Shown one piece after another: positions 12,801 through 25,985 of a stretch of 64,000 nt of DNA. Each line of letters starts with the position of its first letter. Position 1 is the stretch's first letter. The DNA is from Hirundichthys speculiger. Taxonomy: Eukaryota > Chordata > Actinopteri > Beloniformes > Exocoetidae. The stretch is taken from the NCBI GenBank assembly GCA_018398805.1, contig JAGFBZ010002567.1, positions 1,552,501 to 1,616,500 on the forward strand, in the 5' to 3' direction. The position numbers were made by a program, and so were the translations under genes. The notes under the pieces are model-generated. The model saw nothing but the letters and a program-made list of their open reading frames with translations, was not told where the DNA came from and did no database searches.

Positions 12801-15800
12801 TCGCTTAAGAGGAAGTTAGATTTCACAACTATGTCCTTTCTTAGGACAAAGGAAAACACAGGTACATGATATAACACATGTCTTTCCCAAGTTTGGATGA
12901 CAGTTTGGATATCCTCTGGGATCAAACGGGGTCTTGGACTGCGAAGTGCTGTTCCTGATACCAAACGCAGCACAAAAAGTTGTAACACACCCCAGAAAAC
13001 AAAGTACAGCATAGCATTAAAGAGCTATCAGGTGTGACTGCAGTCCCAAGATGTGATACCACCATTGTAGCACCACCAGTCATCTTTGAATTCACTAAAT
13101 TAGCAACTATTTCAGTTGTCAAATCTGTTGAAAAACAGTCTTGTCTCCGTCATGTCTCCAAATGCTTCTTGCGTGGCAACTTGTGATTGGCTCTCACTGC
13201 CACACCCTATATGCAAATGAACAGGTACATCATTTCCACCTGAAACGACCGAATGCATCTTTGACAGACCTATTTGAACAGCAACAACAATAATGCTCTT
13301 CCACGTCTACTTGCCAGGAAAGAGAAGAACACCCTTCCTGTATATCGCATTTTATTTTCAGCTTTAATTAACAGATGAACCAGAAATACTGTATACAACA
13401 ACAATGGTAGAGAACAAATAGGCAAAAACATGAAAGATAACAAAAGGTAATTTGATATCACACTGTTGTCACACAAATTAATGTCTTATGTCCTACACAG
13501 AAGACGTCACTTATATAGGTGGTCACTTAATGTGGCCCAGGATGCATTGCGTTTACATGGCTAAAAGAATAGTCACAGGTGGCAAAGACCTCCTTTGAAT
13601 GTGGTTTAACTGAATCTCAGTGCATTTACACCTGCACTTAAGGTTATCCACATGTAGTGGATCACTCAGGAGGCTTTAATGCTGGGTGGTAATGGCACCT
13701 TAATACAATGTCAGTGACCCATCAGCAGGGGAATAATTCCTAAGGATTCCATGTTTGCATCTGACTGCCTTTAAATCTAATTTTTAAGTTTTAATATCAC
13801 TTGCACATAAAAAAAAAGCCTTGCATGAGTTAGTATGGAAGCGGGTATAGTCTGATGTCAAGGAGTTTTGATTGGAAGTGTGGGAAAGAAATTGTTATGA
13901 TGGTGAGGAGAGAAATAATGACAGATACACTCAGAAGCTTTCCCGGTACCAGAAGGAACAGTAGCTCGATCGTCTTCCCAGGGTAATTAAATGGGGTGCC
14001 TTTTTTCACCCCTCCTCAACAAGATATTCATCCCACAATAGTTTGGGAGGAATGTCACAGTAAAGCTTGAAAATACTGTTTAAATAAATGAGTAGACCAG
14101 CTGCCTGTCAACAGCTCTAACATAACACAGGATCCCACTATCAGACTGCAGAAATTTGCAGAGCCACTGACGAGCTGTGGAAATATTTCACAGTAGTGGT
14201 ATTAATTTGAGCGGCTCCACAGCCACACTCTTACAGAATTAATGAACATCTGGTACGGGCTATATCTTATAGATTTGTTTCTTTTCTACTTTGAATTTGG
14301 AGAAGAAAAAAAAAAACAATCTGCTTTACAAAGATTTTTTGGATCACACTTTCCACAGCATTTAATGGTCCATATGATACAATGGTTGATGTTATAGCTG
14401 AGCTCTGAAAGGTCACCACTTCTATTCTTGGGAACAGTAAGACAAAGGGAATTCTGCTTTTTTCTATGCCAATACCAACAGTTTGCTGGCAAAGTGACAG
14501 AGATCAGCTACTAGATTACCCAGAATGAAGTTAGGAGAATTGCTCATTGAACGCTGACCCGTTGCTCTACCCAGACCTGAAACACATTTTTACATTGTCA
14601 CATGCAAATCAAAGTTTCTGCCCTCGGCTGCTTGTAAACTTGGTATGCTCACCTTGCAGCTGCCATAGCATCTACAGCGAAACAGCGAATGAGTTTGCCA
14701 TTTTAATGTTTGCGCTTTGTTATTGCACATAAATTTCCTTACCCCCCTGACCACGCATAGTCAGTGGAGGAAAAGAGAGCACTGTGGGAATAAACTGCTC
14801 TAACTACACGGCAAGTCATTCCATATGTGTGTGTCACAGGAAATCAGTCTTCCCTTCCAGGTAGAGGTCAAGCCTCTGTGGTGCATTACAGGGTAAGAGG
14901 CTTTGAAAGTATGTGCTTCAGTGTGAGTGCACCCATATGCAAATGCTTGCTTTGAAGTCTTTTAAACCTCAGATGTGACAGACACCAGACATGTGATGCT
15001 TATGTTTGTGTACTCCGTCAGTCACCTGGGACATGATATTCCTACTATTTATCCCATTTGTGTCTTGATTTTCTAAGATGTTGTCAATACAAAATGTAAA
15101 ATTGTTTTAATAACAAAAATACTGCTTTTATTTATTTATTTATTTTCATTTTATTGCCAGCTGTCATGGTATCATGAACAATGTTGCTTAAGGGAAGCTT
15201 TTAGGGAAGCAAACTGGTGTGTCTTTCATCAGAAAAACAAAATAATAAAAAAGAACTGAATTTATATAATGTCTTTAAGCAAAGCACTTTGATTCATTGC
15301 GAGGAAGAAGAAAAAAAAACTCATCAGAGGATAGGCTCACCTTTCTTTTTTAGAAAAAACACTATATTGCTGAAGGGACTTTATCTGTGGAGCCTGCTAG
15401 AGCTAGCTCACTGGAGAGCTTAAAGATGGAGGAGGAAATGCCACAATATCTTACAGCTGGAACTCAAGCAACAAATTAGGTAAAACAAAAGAGCAACTCT
15501 TAAACTAAACATAATCCAGGAGACTACAAGTGCAGGGCTGAGCTGCTTTAGTGATAACATTTACATTCTAGTGGAATGGCGAAGAGGGTTGGCAGAACGG
15601 AAACTATTTTGTCTTCCACCAATGATCCGTGGACTGCAAACAGATTTTACAACATGAGGAATTTGCTGGGACTGACAAAAGGACACCAAAGTTGTTAGGG
15701 TGTTTGTGAGTGGATGGGGCCTCTAGCCAAGCCTCGTGACTCAAAGGCATAATGATCAAGTGTCAAGAAATAGAAATATTATGCATAAAGTGATTGTTAC

Positions 15801-17510
15801 CATTCTGTATTTTGGACAACAGAGGCAGTCTTTTGGCATTTACATGAATGTGGTGCCAGCAATGACAAAAGACCTATAAGCCCCGTGCTTAGATTCAGTA
15901 TTAGTACGGAGAGCCAAAGACAGTCAAGATGCAAACATAATTCCACTAGACTTTAGTATTTCTCATTTCTCAAGGTAAACTGAACAAGGTTTGTTCAGCC
16001 AGAAGATGGTCTGTGACATGTTGCCATTTCATAAAGCACAGGGGGACATGGAGACCAAAAAATGAAAACTGAGCATTTCGGTTTCTCCTTTGACATGAAA
16101 TACATGCAAAGAAATGAACAGACAAATATTTTAAGAGAACCTTAGCATTTGTGGCCTGTATACAGAAAAATGTTTAGCAGAAAAAGTTGGTTTGGAGAAA
16201 TAATTTATTCTCAAAAGTATGTATCTCTTTTCAGTATGTATTCACTTAATTTCTTTCCTTCATTACCACTCTTTCCCTTGTCTCTCTCTCTCTTTCTTCC
16301 TAACATCAATCCCTTTTTGGCTTCACTACAAGCTCTTCTTCCCTTTCTCCCTAGTTCTCCTGACTGTGATGCATGGGAGTCTGTGTTCCTCAAAAGTCCA
16401 TTAGTTGCTGGCACTGGGCTGCCTCTTTTACCATAAAAAGAGATAAAGAAGCAGAGAGTGGCTACCCAGTGAGTTGCATGAAAATGAGAGAACAGTGGAA
16501 AGAGAGATGGAGGGAAACAAGGACGATGGATATGAAAACACCCCAATACTGCCTCACAGCATAGTAATGGGGAGCAGAATGTGAGGAAGGAGTAAGCAAT
16601 AAAAACACAGACAGGGGCACAAAATAGAGATGAGTGAAAGCAGGAAAACAGGAACTCAAATGAGTATGCAAGGCAAGCAAAAATGAAAATCGAGGGAGGA
16701 AGTAGTGTTTTTGACAGGATAAACATAGGCAGGAGATGCCAAAGTGAGGAGAACAATGGCAGATGCAATGGGCTGAAGGTGAGGATCAGAGAGAGCAGTC
16801 AACTGTGAATAAATATATCATAACCAAAACCATTTATATCATGCATACTGTATATCTTTCACTTTTCATTACATCCACACCTACTTTGCTCCAGTAATTT
16901 ATCTACAATCCAAAAACTGAACTAGCTGTTCACTGGGGACTCAGTGAGTCACTCTCCATTTTTTTAATTTATTTTTTTATTTTTGTCTTGAAAATCATGA
17001 TTTCACTGGAGCATTTGGTTCTGTGCATAATGTTGTTGTCTAACCTTGACAGCTTTTGTCTTAGTGACTCAACCGATCTTATGCATTTCTATGCGACATA
17101 GACGTCTGAGTAAGTCTCTAACTGCATTCTAATCCCCTGCAGGCATATAAATATAACATTAGTATCATCTTTATATCTCAGACCTCATTAATGGACAAAA
17201 AATAATTAAAAAATATCTTTAAGCCCATTCATTTTGTAAGAAGAAAAAAAGAAAAATCCATGGATCCTTAAGGTGAGTTGTCTTGTTAGTGGAGTGGGAG
17301 ATGCTTTTGGAGCCACGGAGGCTTTAATAGCACTCTAATCAGAATCAGCTTAACGATTTTCTGTGAGAAGAATGATGCAGGAGAGACAGAACCAGACAGA
17401 ACAATTAGCGGAAACATGCTGTTAAAAGAGAAAGAAACCGAAATCACATAAAATTCTGAGAGATAGACTGCTTTATACAGCTCTTTAGACTGTTGAATGA
17501 CATATAGATA
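9851..17510. other. no gene seen
   Basis: AT-rich DNA without recognised exons or transposon ends. Chance frames include one of 185 codons (16211-16768 minus) lying opposite a purine-rich stretch. A frame at 10152-10370 minus was checked and matches no family I know. Confidence 0.45.
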
Positions 17511-18106
17511 CAGTGATACCTTTCCACTTCGCGGTTTGAGTACTGCGGTTTTAGTGCTTCGTAGATTTTTTTCAGAAATATATAATATAATTAGAAAAAA
17601 AATTAAAAATCGCGGCAACATCACAGGATTTTGTGCGTGTTCTGTCACAGTAAAGAAATGGCCCCTTTAAGAAGGTAGCCTTATGGGTAATGGTGTGGCC
17701 TTATGGGTAATGGAGTGTGTGTGTGTCGTGGGACAGCAGAAAAAAATGAGGGTAGATGAAAAGTGGAGTGAGCATAAACAGCAGCCCAGCGTGTATAGAT
17801 TTAGGAGCCGAACAATACAACCTGTGTGATAAGTTCCTGCCAAAATAAAGTGCTCGTTCCATGCAGAGAAAACCTGACTTTTTGTTTTGTTGTTGTTAGC
17901 GTGTTAGCCGCTAATTACGAGCCAAAAATAGCACAATACCAGCTGTTTGTTTACTACAGTTCAGAGACCAGAGACTGTGAAGGTAACAGAAAGACCACAG
18001 TTGAGCCTTTGTCTTGTTTCACTGCAGTGCCTCACTACTTTTTGGGTTTTTTTTTTTTTTTTTAATGGGGTGGTCCCCATTAACTGTGAAAAATAAGGGA
18101 TCACTG
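17511..18106. mobile_element. pogo/Tigger-like MITE with TA target duplication
   Basis: The inverted ends read CAGTGATACCTTTCCAC (left) and CAGTGATCCCTTATTTTTCAC (from the right), flanked by TA on both sides. CAGTGATCCCT ends with a TA target site are typical of fish pogo/Tigger-type Tc1-mariner elements. The 596-bp interior carries a short direct repeat (CCTTATGGGTAATGG, 17679 and 17699) and a T run near 18050-18063. No transposase coding is seen. Confidence 0.85.
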
Positions 18107-18126
18107 TATATATATATATATATATA
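18107..18126. repeat. (TA)n microsatellite at the MITE target site
   Basis: Ten TA units directly at the right end of the pogo-like MITE; the TA target duplication merges with it. Confidence 0.9.
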
Positions 18127-20097
18127 AAAAGCTTCTTTTGGTAGATAACTACTCTTGTATTAATGACCATTTAAAGCATTAATCTATAAGCCCCATTCAC
18201 CTAGCTAAATGCACATACACACACACATTTATACTGGGGTTTTAATTTTATTCACTTGTAGTTCTTGTTCCAATATACATCACAGAAACCAGGTATTAAA
18301 CTGCAGCAGACAATTGACCATTTCTCCTAAACTGCAGCTTCCTCACCTACTTTAAAGGGATAGGGGTTTAGGGTTGTCAGCAAAATTAAAGAGGCAGATT
18401 TTCACTGGTGTTTCAGTTCTTGGTCAATGTGTCAATCAATGAATATGTAATAAGGTATCCATTATGCTGATGATCTCTTTTTAATTTTGGCAATTGCTTG
18501 TAATGAACAGAAGAATTTATGGCTATATGAGTATTGTCGTTAGAGCAGTCAGTTGACTTGGAATATAATGCTGGTGTGTAAACAGATCTAAATGTCAGCT
18601 TTCATACTTTCAATCTCCCAGTTAAGCTTTTGTAAAGGCCAGGCAAGCTTCTGTGTTGTCGTATCGGCGAAGTGAGTCATCCTTGGTTGGGGTCCAAGAC
18701 AGCCATTGAAGACATGCTAGAAGCTTTGATGGAATGGAGATCCGTCCAGGGTATACTCTGCCCTTTTTCACTTTTTCTCCTGGGCTGCAGTCCATGAGTG
18801 GTGTTCAAACAATTTCTCACCTTTGTTTCTAACTTGTTTATGTCATTACCAGCCAGTCAGATATAAAGAACCTCAGAACCGAGTTGAATCTGCTTGCAGA
18901 AATGTAAGTTATGCCATATAATGCCATGGCTGTATGAAAACAGCCATAGGATCACACATTTTCAGATTTATTTCTGCACAAGTACATACAAACAGATGGA
19001 AGTTTAAAAAACACAAGGAAGCTGGATCCATGAGCCAACTTTCTTTGATTCCCTTGTTAGTTGCTGTAACTAATAACAGAAGTAAAAGACTCAGCAGATG
19101 ACAAAAGGGAATGGTGAAAAGAAACAGACACTGAGAGGCACAAAATGAGGTGAAGAAAGCGAAGAAAAGCAACTTTAAGGGTGAAAGAGTGTGGCTGTAC
19201 ATAGCTTCAGCCACTGCTGGCAGATGAGGGAGAAGACAGATAAAAAAGCAATTTGGGGTCATTACTTGTTAAAGAATGAGAGAATAAAGTAAGAAATAAA
19301 TAATTGAAATGTTTTACTCTCCATGCATTTTTTCCACTCTTAAAATAAACGCTATGTTCTCTCCTCTCCTCTCTCTCTGTTTGTTCTCTTGACTCCAATT
19401 CAACCTGTCACATCCCTAGCAAACACACTAGTTTTTAATCAATCACCAGAGTTGGCAATGACTTCTCCCTCTTTCTCTCTCTCCATTTTCTGATTTAGGA
19501 TTTGTCATTCCCCTGTTTCAAACATCATTTTCAATCCTCACTGCTTCCTTTCTTTAATATAGAGTAATTTCCCTCTCTTTTCTTCTACTGAATTTCTCTT
19601 TTCATGTGCTCTCCTCAAATCTGAGTCACAACACAGAAACACTGTCATCACAGAGGCAAAGAACTGTAACAGCAGAAAAATATGTTTGCTGTTTGGGCTT
19701 GTGTTGAATCCTAATGAGCCATCAGCGTATGCAGGAAAAGAGCTTTCGCTTTTTCCTCTCAGGGAGAATTGCACTACTTTGCACAGGAAAATATGAAAAA
19801 AAGAACCCAGCAGCCAAAATGTCATTTTCTGGTCAGAGCAAAGCCTGCATTATTACAGAGGACATGGCAGCAATCAAAGCACAGTGACAGGCATGCATCA
19901 CAAAAATGTGCACCTCATACAAATCCAAGAAAATACATGAGAAACACTAAATCTAATTAAAGAGACCTTGCCTCAACCCTCTTGTAGTTGTGCAGTGTCA
20001 TCACACCATCTCAGTAACAAAACACCACGAGCATCACTCATGACTTTAAAAGCACAAGCAACATCAGCAGAAAAAAGGCAACCGAGAGCACACAAGG
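18127..20097. other. no gene seen
   Basis: AT-rich DNA with short purine-rich and pyrimidine-rich runs; no exon or element recognised. Confidence 0.45.
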
Positions 20098-20217
20098 GAG
20101 GGATGGGAGGAAGGAATGAACAGAGGAAGACCAGACAGGACAGTGCATGAATAGGGAGAGAGGGATGGGAGGAAGGAATGAACAGAGGAAGACCAGACAG
20201 GACAGTGCATGAATAGG
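20098..20217. repeat. 62-bp tandem duplication
   Basis: The segment 20098-20155 is repeated without change at 20160-20217, giving a period of 62 bases. It is purine-rich (GGATGGGAGGAAGGAATG...GCATGAATAGG). The identity of the copies points to a recent duplication. Confidence 0.97.
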
Positions 20218-20827
20218 CTCACTGTAAAATATACAAGCCACAATAACTGAAAGCAACCTTGAGACCTGAAAGCATTGTTTATGAAAAGTCAACCTCAGCC
20301 TCTCAAACAGAGTTGGAGGAATCATAAACACAGAAATCTATCATCAGAGCACAGCTGGACCACCATGCCCAGTAACCTTGGCAACTCCCTGACCAATGAC
20401 TGCTTGGCAGGAGGTCCTTTAAAATCCATGACACTGACACAAGCTCATACACATTCAGAGGATACTGCTGCCTAGATCCACTTGTAAATGTGATTCAGAG
20501 GGAAAGAGTGGTAGAGTAGCCTCTCTACTTTGAGGACACCAACACATGTTGTCCTCTGATTAGAATTCACTGTTTCCCATTCAGTCAGTTTTCCTAATGT
20601 CTCTTCAGTGCCTAATGAAAAGAGGAGTACCCAAGTGTGTCTATATATATCTACATATATATATATATTTTACGCAATAGCGATTACCATTTATGTTCGA
20701 CTTAATCTCATTATCGCAGTCAATTACCGGGATATGTAATATCAGCCTCATTCAAGAGTCGTGAGCAACTCACGACTGTGTCTCACATGAATATGTAACT
20801 TGTAACATTGGCATCGTAACGCAATCA

Positions 20828-21010
20828 TGCCTGAAACTGGTGATAGCACACAGGGCATTTACCAACCCACTAAAAGGATGAAATCCGAGGTCTGGGCATT
20901 TTTTTTTTTCTTTTAAGAATGCAGACAGAAAACTGGTGGAGGACAATTATCCTGTCTGCAAAGCATGCAAGAAAAAAGTTGCTGCAAAAGACAGTAACAC
21001 TTCAAAAATA
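20828..21010 (+). pseudogene. hAT transposase N-terminus relic with BED zinc finger
   Basis: A frame opens with ATG at 20828 (MPETGDSTQGIYQPTKRMKS) and continues SEVWAFF. It then shifts at a T-rich run and resumes as NADRKLVEDNYPVCKACKKK followed by VAAKDSNTS. The VW-x-FF opening, the CxxC pair and the NTS motif are the front half of a BED zinc finger, as in ZBED/hAT transposases. The distal histidines are lost at about 21005. A hairpin with a perfect nine-base stem (20757-20777) lies 50 bases upstream. This is a dead fragment. Confidence 0.7.
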
Positions 21011-21123
21011 CTGGCTATAATTTTTGTTCCTGATAATTGTTTGCATATTTTGACCTACTATGATTGTTAAACTGTTCATTTAAACTTGCACCAGACAAAG
21101 AGGCTTTGTTCCTGTAATTTATT

Positions 21124-21340
21124 TAGGGATGCAACGGTACTCGGTAAAATACTGATCCTGCGGTATTTATGTTCCAATAACACTGCATTAGACTTGCACG
21201 TGAGTGTGCGTGCCTTTAAGGCAACAGGCCCGCCACTGCATGTCAATGTCCACTCGCCCTCGCTCACTCACAGACCAGCCTATCACACTTTGGCCGGTTG
21301 GCTGCAGCTCATAGACCCGCGATTAATTTTTATTTTTCAT
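21124..21340. mobile_element. possible hAT terminal fragment
   Basis: TAGGGATGCAACGGTACTCGGT resembles the TAGGGATGCA ends of some fish hAT elements, and the GC-richer sequence after it resembles their 5' leader. No matching end or target duplication was found. Confidence 0.35.
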
Positions 21341-21359
21341 TTCGTGTAATTTTCTCAAT

Positions 21360-21487
21360 TTTTTTTCTTTCTTCTTTCTTTCTTTAACTGTTAAAATAAA
21401 GCTGCCATAAAAATCTGAGACTGTTCATGTATTTCTTAGTATGACAACTGCCCAAATCAGCAGGGGATCAAATACTTATTTCCTCCA

Positions 21488-21490
<3 letters not shown>
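21360..21490. mobile_element. terminal fragment of a Tc1-like transposon
   Basis: The segment ends with GGGGATCAAATACTTATTTC then CTCCACTG followed by TA. This matches the inverted end of a common teleost Tc1-like family, with its usual subterminal AATCTGAGACTGTTCATGT. The opposite end is absent from the window. Confidence 0.75.
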
Positions 21491-21573
<83 letters not shown>

Positions 21574-21605
21574 CTGTGTGTGTGTGTGTGTGGGAGTGTG
21601 TGTGC
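21491..21605. repeat. (TA)n-(GT)n compound microsatellite
   Basis: About 39 TA units followed by an interrupted GT tract. Confidence 0.97.
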
Positions 21606-23377
21606 TTCAGACAGTTACACACACTTCTTCAGACTTCTAGCAATCAAGCATTTGCATACAATCATGCAAATTAATTCACACAGTCATGTGAATGTTTCTG
21701 CATAACTGAATGAGTATTAAATTATACTTCCTGCAAGGAACTCACTTTAAAACCTGAGGGCCTTGGCTTAATTAACATTAACAATAATTCCATAACCAAT
21801 TAAGATGAGACAATCAAGACAATCAATAATCACTGCTTGTAACTGAATGACTGAACAATTGACATGGTAGCAGGTTCTTGATATAAATTAATATGCAGCT
21901 CTCGACCACACTGAGATTGAAAGCCTCTCAATATATTCTCAATCTAAATAGCTGCCTCACTAGTCAAAATGCTTCTAAATTAATGAGCAGAATTTAGGCA
22001 TGAAGAGTTCTGTGATCTTTTCGCACCCCCTGGGTCAAAAACTGTCCACAGTCCAAAAGACCGCCCCCGTGTTTCATTGCAGCATTACATGTGGATGGTG
22101 GAAATCTGAGCACAGCGCTGTTTGTCAACCACCAAACAAATTTAGAAGAGGAAATTGCTCTTCATTATCTAAATCAGTGTGTTATTAGTTATCACCAGAG
22201 TACATTCAGCTGGCAATATTACATGCCAGACGAGCACACATGAAACACCAACATTGTTTCTGACATGACGGACTAAAATCTGCACCACACAGTGAAAACA
22301 CACAAATAAGCCCGGAAACCGACAGTAATGATCCAGGTAGCTGATCGTAATAAATACTGCAATGTGGAACTGAAAAGTAGAATGGAAAAAGAACTAAATT
22401 TCAACCTTGTCAAAACATCTTATTAACATTTAACATTTTTACATATCAAATTGGGGTGCAGGAAAGTGTATTTTAATTCTCTGGGTTATATTTTGTGGAG
22501 AAAATGAGCATAAAATAATAATTTGCTATATTTGCAAAACATAGATACAGTCCCAATATCCCCAGTCTCTGTGCCTTCTGCCTGAAATTATTCTTTTTTT
22601 TCCCACACATTTCTATATGTCCCTCAACACTATCCAAGTCCCTGCGTACCTCTTCTTTGGATTCTGATATCCATCTTTGCCCCATCCTCCCCTCCCCTCA
22701 CAGCTCTCTCTAGTCTCCTAGCTCTTCTTCACTCATCTATAGTCACTGGCACAATCTGTTCTTCTCTTTCAACTGCTCTCTCCCCTTCCCTACCTCTCTT
22801 TTCCACCTTCCTAAAACTCCCAATTTCCCACTTCGTTCTCCCCGAGCACCCATTCACCAGCCATATCACCCCCCCCACCCCCCACCCCCCACATTTCTTC
22901 TCTCCTTTGTCTCAATTGTACTCTGGAGGACTGTGATGGCCGAAGGTTCTGAACAGGCCTCGGTTGATTTACCATCAGCTCTATCTGGCAGCGCAATCAG
23001 CACGATCTTTATCATCATCACTGAGAGCATTAGCGAAAATTGGTGAAAGCTTATTGGGTAACTTAGTACAGGTCCTTACTCCCAGTATCCAGATATATGT
23101 AGCATAGGTGAGGAAATGATGGTAATTTTTAACATAATGTCTGCAGTCATTATGCTAAATATGTAGATTGTGATGAAGACATGAAGTGATGGAAATAATA
23201 CAATGGAGTTGTATATCTGCAGGAAAACGCAAATGTCCATTTTCAGTAATATTTCAGGGTGATACAGATGTGTGAAACCGGTATGTATGAAAAGCATTAT
23301 GAGTTGAACATGACTAGATAGAGTCAGGAAAGATCCATATAACAGAAATGTTAAAAAGGAAAATATATTTTAGACTT

Positions 23378-23378
<1 letters not shown>
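21606..23378. other. no gene seen; pyrimidine-rich tract near 22680-22900
   Basis: AT-rich DNA, then a C/T-rich stretch with C runs at 22868-22892. No coding signal. Confidence 0.45.

Positions 23379-23460
<82 letters not shown>
23379..23460. repeat. (TA)n tract bounded by a TTAGACTTTATAT direct repeat
   Basis: Roughly 80 bases of TA interrupted by TTA twice. The 13-base phrase TTAGACTTTATAT occurs at both borders (about 23370 and 23460), suggesting slippage or a duplication that includes the flank. Confidence 0.9.
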
Positions 23461-23461
<1 letters not shown>

Positions 23462-23956
23462 AGACTTTATATAATAAAAGGATATATCGGCTACACATAG
23501 AGATATGTAGAATATAGATTATCACAGAGATTCAATCCTGTGTGTCTGTTGACTGATGGCACTTATCTGAAAGGGTCAGTGCAATTTAATTGTGGTAATA
23601 GACTAATTTGAAATCAAAATACTAGAAATATTTCTTTTATTAATAGCAGCAAAAAGTCCAATTCCCAATTACACAGTATAATCTAAAATAATCTATACAC
23701 AGATGTATGACGCATTTCATTAAATGGTCACTATTCACCAGATACTCCTTCAGTCCTTATGTTTCAACTGACTATTTGATGCATGTCTGGCCATAATTCA
23801 CAATAACCCATATTTTTCCAAGGCTGTATTTTCAGTATTGTTCTGATTTGGGTAAACTTGACGGGTGAAAGGCATATGTTGCTTTCCACTTAGTCTCTAC
23901 TGAGAAACAAGACCTTGACCATGCATTCATTCCATCGTACCTAGCCCTGACATAAT

Positions 23957-24123
23957 CCATCCATCCATCCATCCATTATCTATACTCGCTTAATCCTCTG
24001 CAGGGTTACAGGGATCTGCTGGAGTCTATCCCAGCTCTCTTCGGGCAAAAGGCAGGGGTACACCCCGGACGGGTTGCCAGTCCATCGCAGGGCCACATGT
24101 AGACAAACAACCACACACTCACA
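23957..24123 (-). mobile_element. short 5'-truncated RTE-type retroposon with 14-bp target duplication
   Basis: Read on the minus strand it contains TGGCAACCCGTCCGGGGTGT and ends in (ATGG)n, the well-known 3' segment of a teleost RTE-type LINE or its derived SINE. Perfect 14-bp direct repeats AGCCCTGACATAAT flank it (23943-23956 and 24124-24137), proving insertion by target-primed reverse transcription. At 167 bp it is strongly 5' truncated. The intact duplication suggests a fairly young copy. Confidence 0.9.
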
Positions 24124-24137
24124 AGCCCTGACATAAT

Positions 24138-25916
24138 TCTAGAAAAAACTTAAATGTTATTTTTAATGTTGTTGTTTTAAATTCATTCATTTCAATAATT
24201 TATTTATTTTTAAAAGACTGCCATTAAGGTGAGATCGTGTGTGATATGACCGCACGGTGCACAAGGACCTGTGTGAAAAGAGGCATTTTCTAAAGTGGAA
24301 CCTGCCTGTAGTGAAGCAGAAAGGCATACAGGCAGAAAATCACTCAAACTGGCAATCCACTCAAGACTAAAATCACTCAGCAGTCATGAGTGACTCTTAA
24401 AGCCTGACAGAGAGAAGCTGTCATATATTCAAGCAGGGACACTTTCGTCAGCTGACTTTGGTCTGTGTGTGTGTCTGTGTGTGTAAGCACGCATGTAAAT
24501 GTGTAAAGGTATGTAAATAAGCATGCAAATGTTTGAATGTAAAAAAGGTTTTAGTGGCTTGTGTATTTCAGAAAAAGAAAATGAGTGTATGGCACACAAG
24601 TATGGGCGCTAGAGCACCAGGACATAAAAACCACTCAGGGAAAAATGTTTCTTTTTTACATCCCTTTATATGCATCAGCAGAGAGCACTTAAGATAAGAA
24701 AAAAAAAAAAAAACACTATGTAACACCTAATGGTATGGAAATATAACTAAAACATAGATGGTATGTATCCATTAAAGCTAAGCATACTTTATAATCAAGA
24801 AGATTAAAAAAAAGCATTACAAGGTGTTCAGTGATGCATTCAATTAAGCTGAAGTAGTTCCCATTTTCTTTTGTCAGTGCCGCAAAGATTTTCTCTATCT
24901 CTTGTATTATTAGCACATTTTATTATTATCTGCATCAGTACTGGTATAAATGATGAGGAGAGCAGTTACAAACGTAGAGATTATGTATTTTAATAATCCA
25001 ACAAACAAACAAACAAGCAAATAAAAAAACAACAAATGAAAGAAACAAACCCTTTATTCACTAAAATAACAAAGGAAAAAAAACAACAAACCAAACAAAC
25101 AAAAATTTGTTCTTAAAACAGTTAAAGAATGAGCAGAAAAGATCACATGAGAATAATGCAGTGACCTAAACAAAGATGCCACTTTGTCAAAAAGTGACAT
25201 ATACAGAACACCAGTCTTTAAAATCATATGTGACACAAAGTTAATGAGATCTAAAGCAGGAAGAGTTACACTTCGTACTTTATTGAACGCCTTGATCGCT
25301 GACTAGAATGGGAGAGACATATATATTACCCTGTGACAGACTGTGCCCTGCAGCACTTGCTGTGTCTCTCTGTATCAGTGCATTAAAATTATAGATGTGA
25401 GCAGCATCTTTACCTTTGTGTATGGAGTATATTGCTTATGTGTACTGTACACACATGCGCACTTGTGTGTGTGTGTGTGTGTGCATATTTGCATAAGTGA
25501 AACCACAGACAGCTTCAGACACTGACCTGTTCTGACATATAATATTATTCTCCTGCAGGGGATCGAAACTGAAAAGGGAGAAAATCCATAGTGCGCAGCG
25601 AAGAACGATGACAGAGAGGAGTAAGAGGTTTATTGTGGAAAAAAAAAAGCCGGAGAGAAAGAGAGACGGCTGAAAAGAGAAGGAGGGAACGCATGACACT
25701 GAAGGGAAAAATCTACCAAGTTCTTAACCTCACAGGAATCAAATATAGCAAAAGGATTGGATTGAAGAAGGCAAACACATCCATATAAATCAAAGCGAGA
25801 CAGAAAACAGAAGATGCTGGACTGAGACTGGCTCATGGGGTCTCTTAATAACATCACGGTCTCCCAAACAGCCTTCAGCATAACAATACAATTGCAGATA
25901 TTGTTCGCTGCCTTCC

Positions 25917-25920
<4 letters not shown>
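24138..25920. other. no gene seen
   Basis: AT-rich DNA with short GT tracts (24466-24483, 25464-25483) and A-rich runs; no exon or element recognised. Confidence 0.45.

Positions 25921-25983
<63 letters not shown>
25921..25983. repeat. (AT)n microsatellite
   Basis: About 31 uninterrupted AT units. Confidence 0.97.

Positions 25984-25985
<2 letters not shown>

Noticed and set aside
16211..16768. 185-codon open frame on the minus strand, the longest in the window
   Set aside because: It lies opposite a purine-rich stretch, is rich in F, L and S, and shows no domain, splice context or family resemblance.
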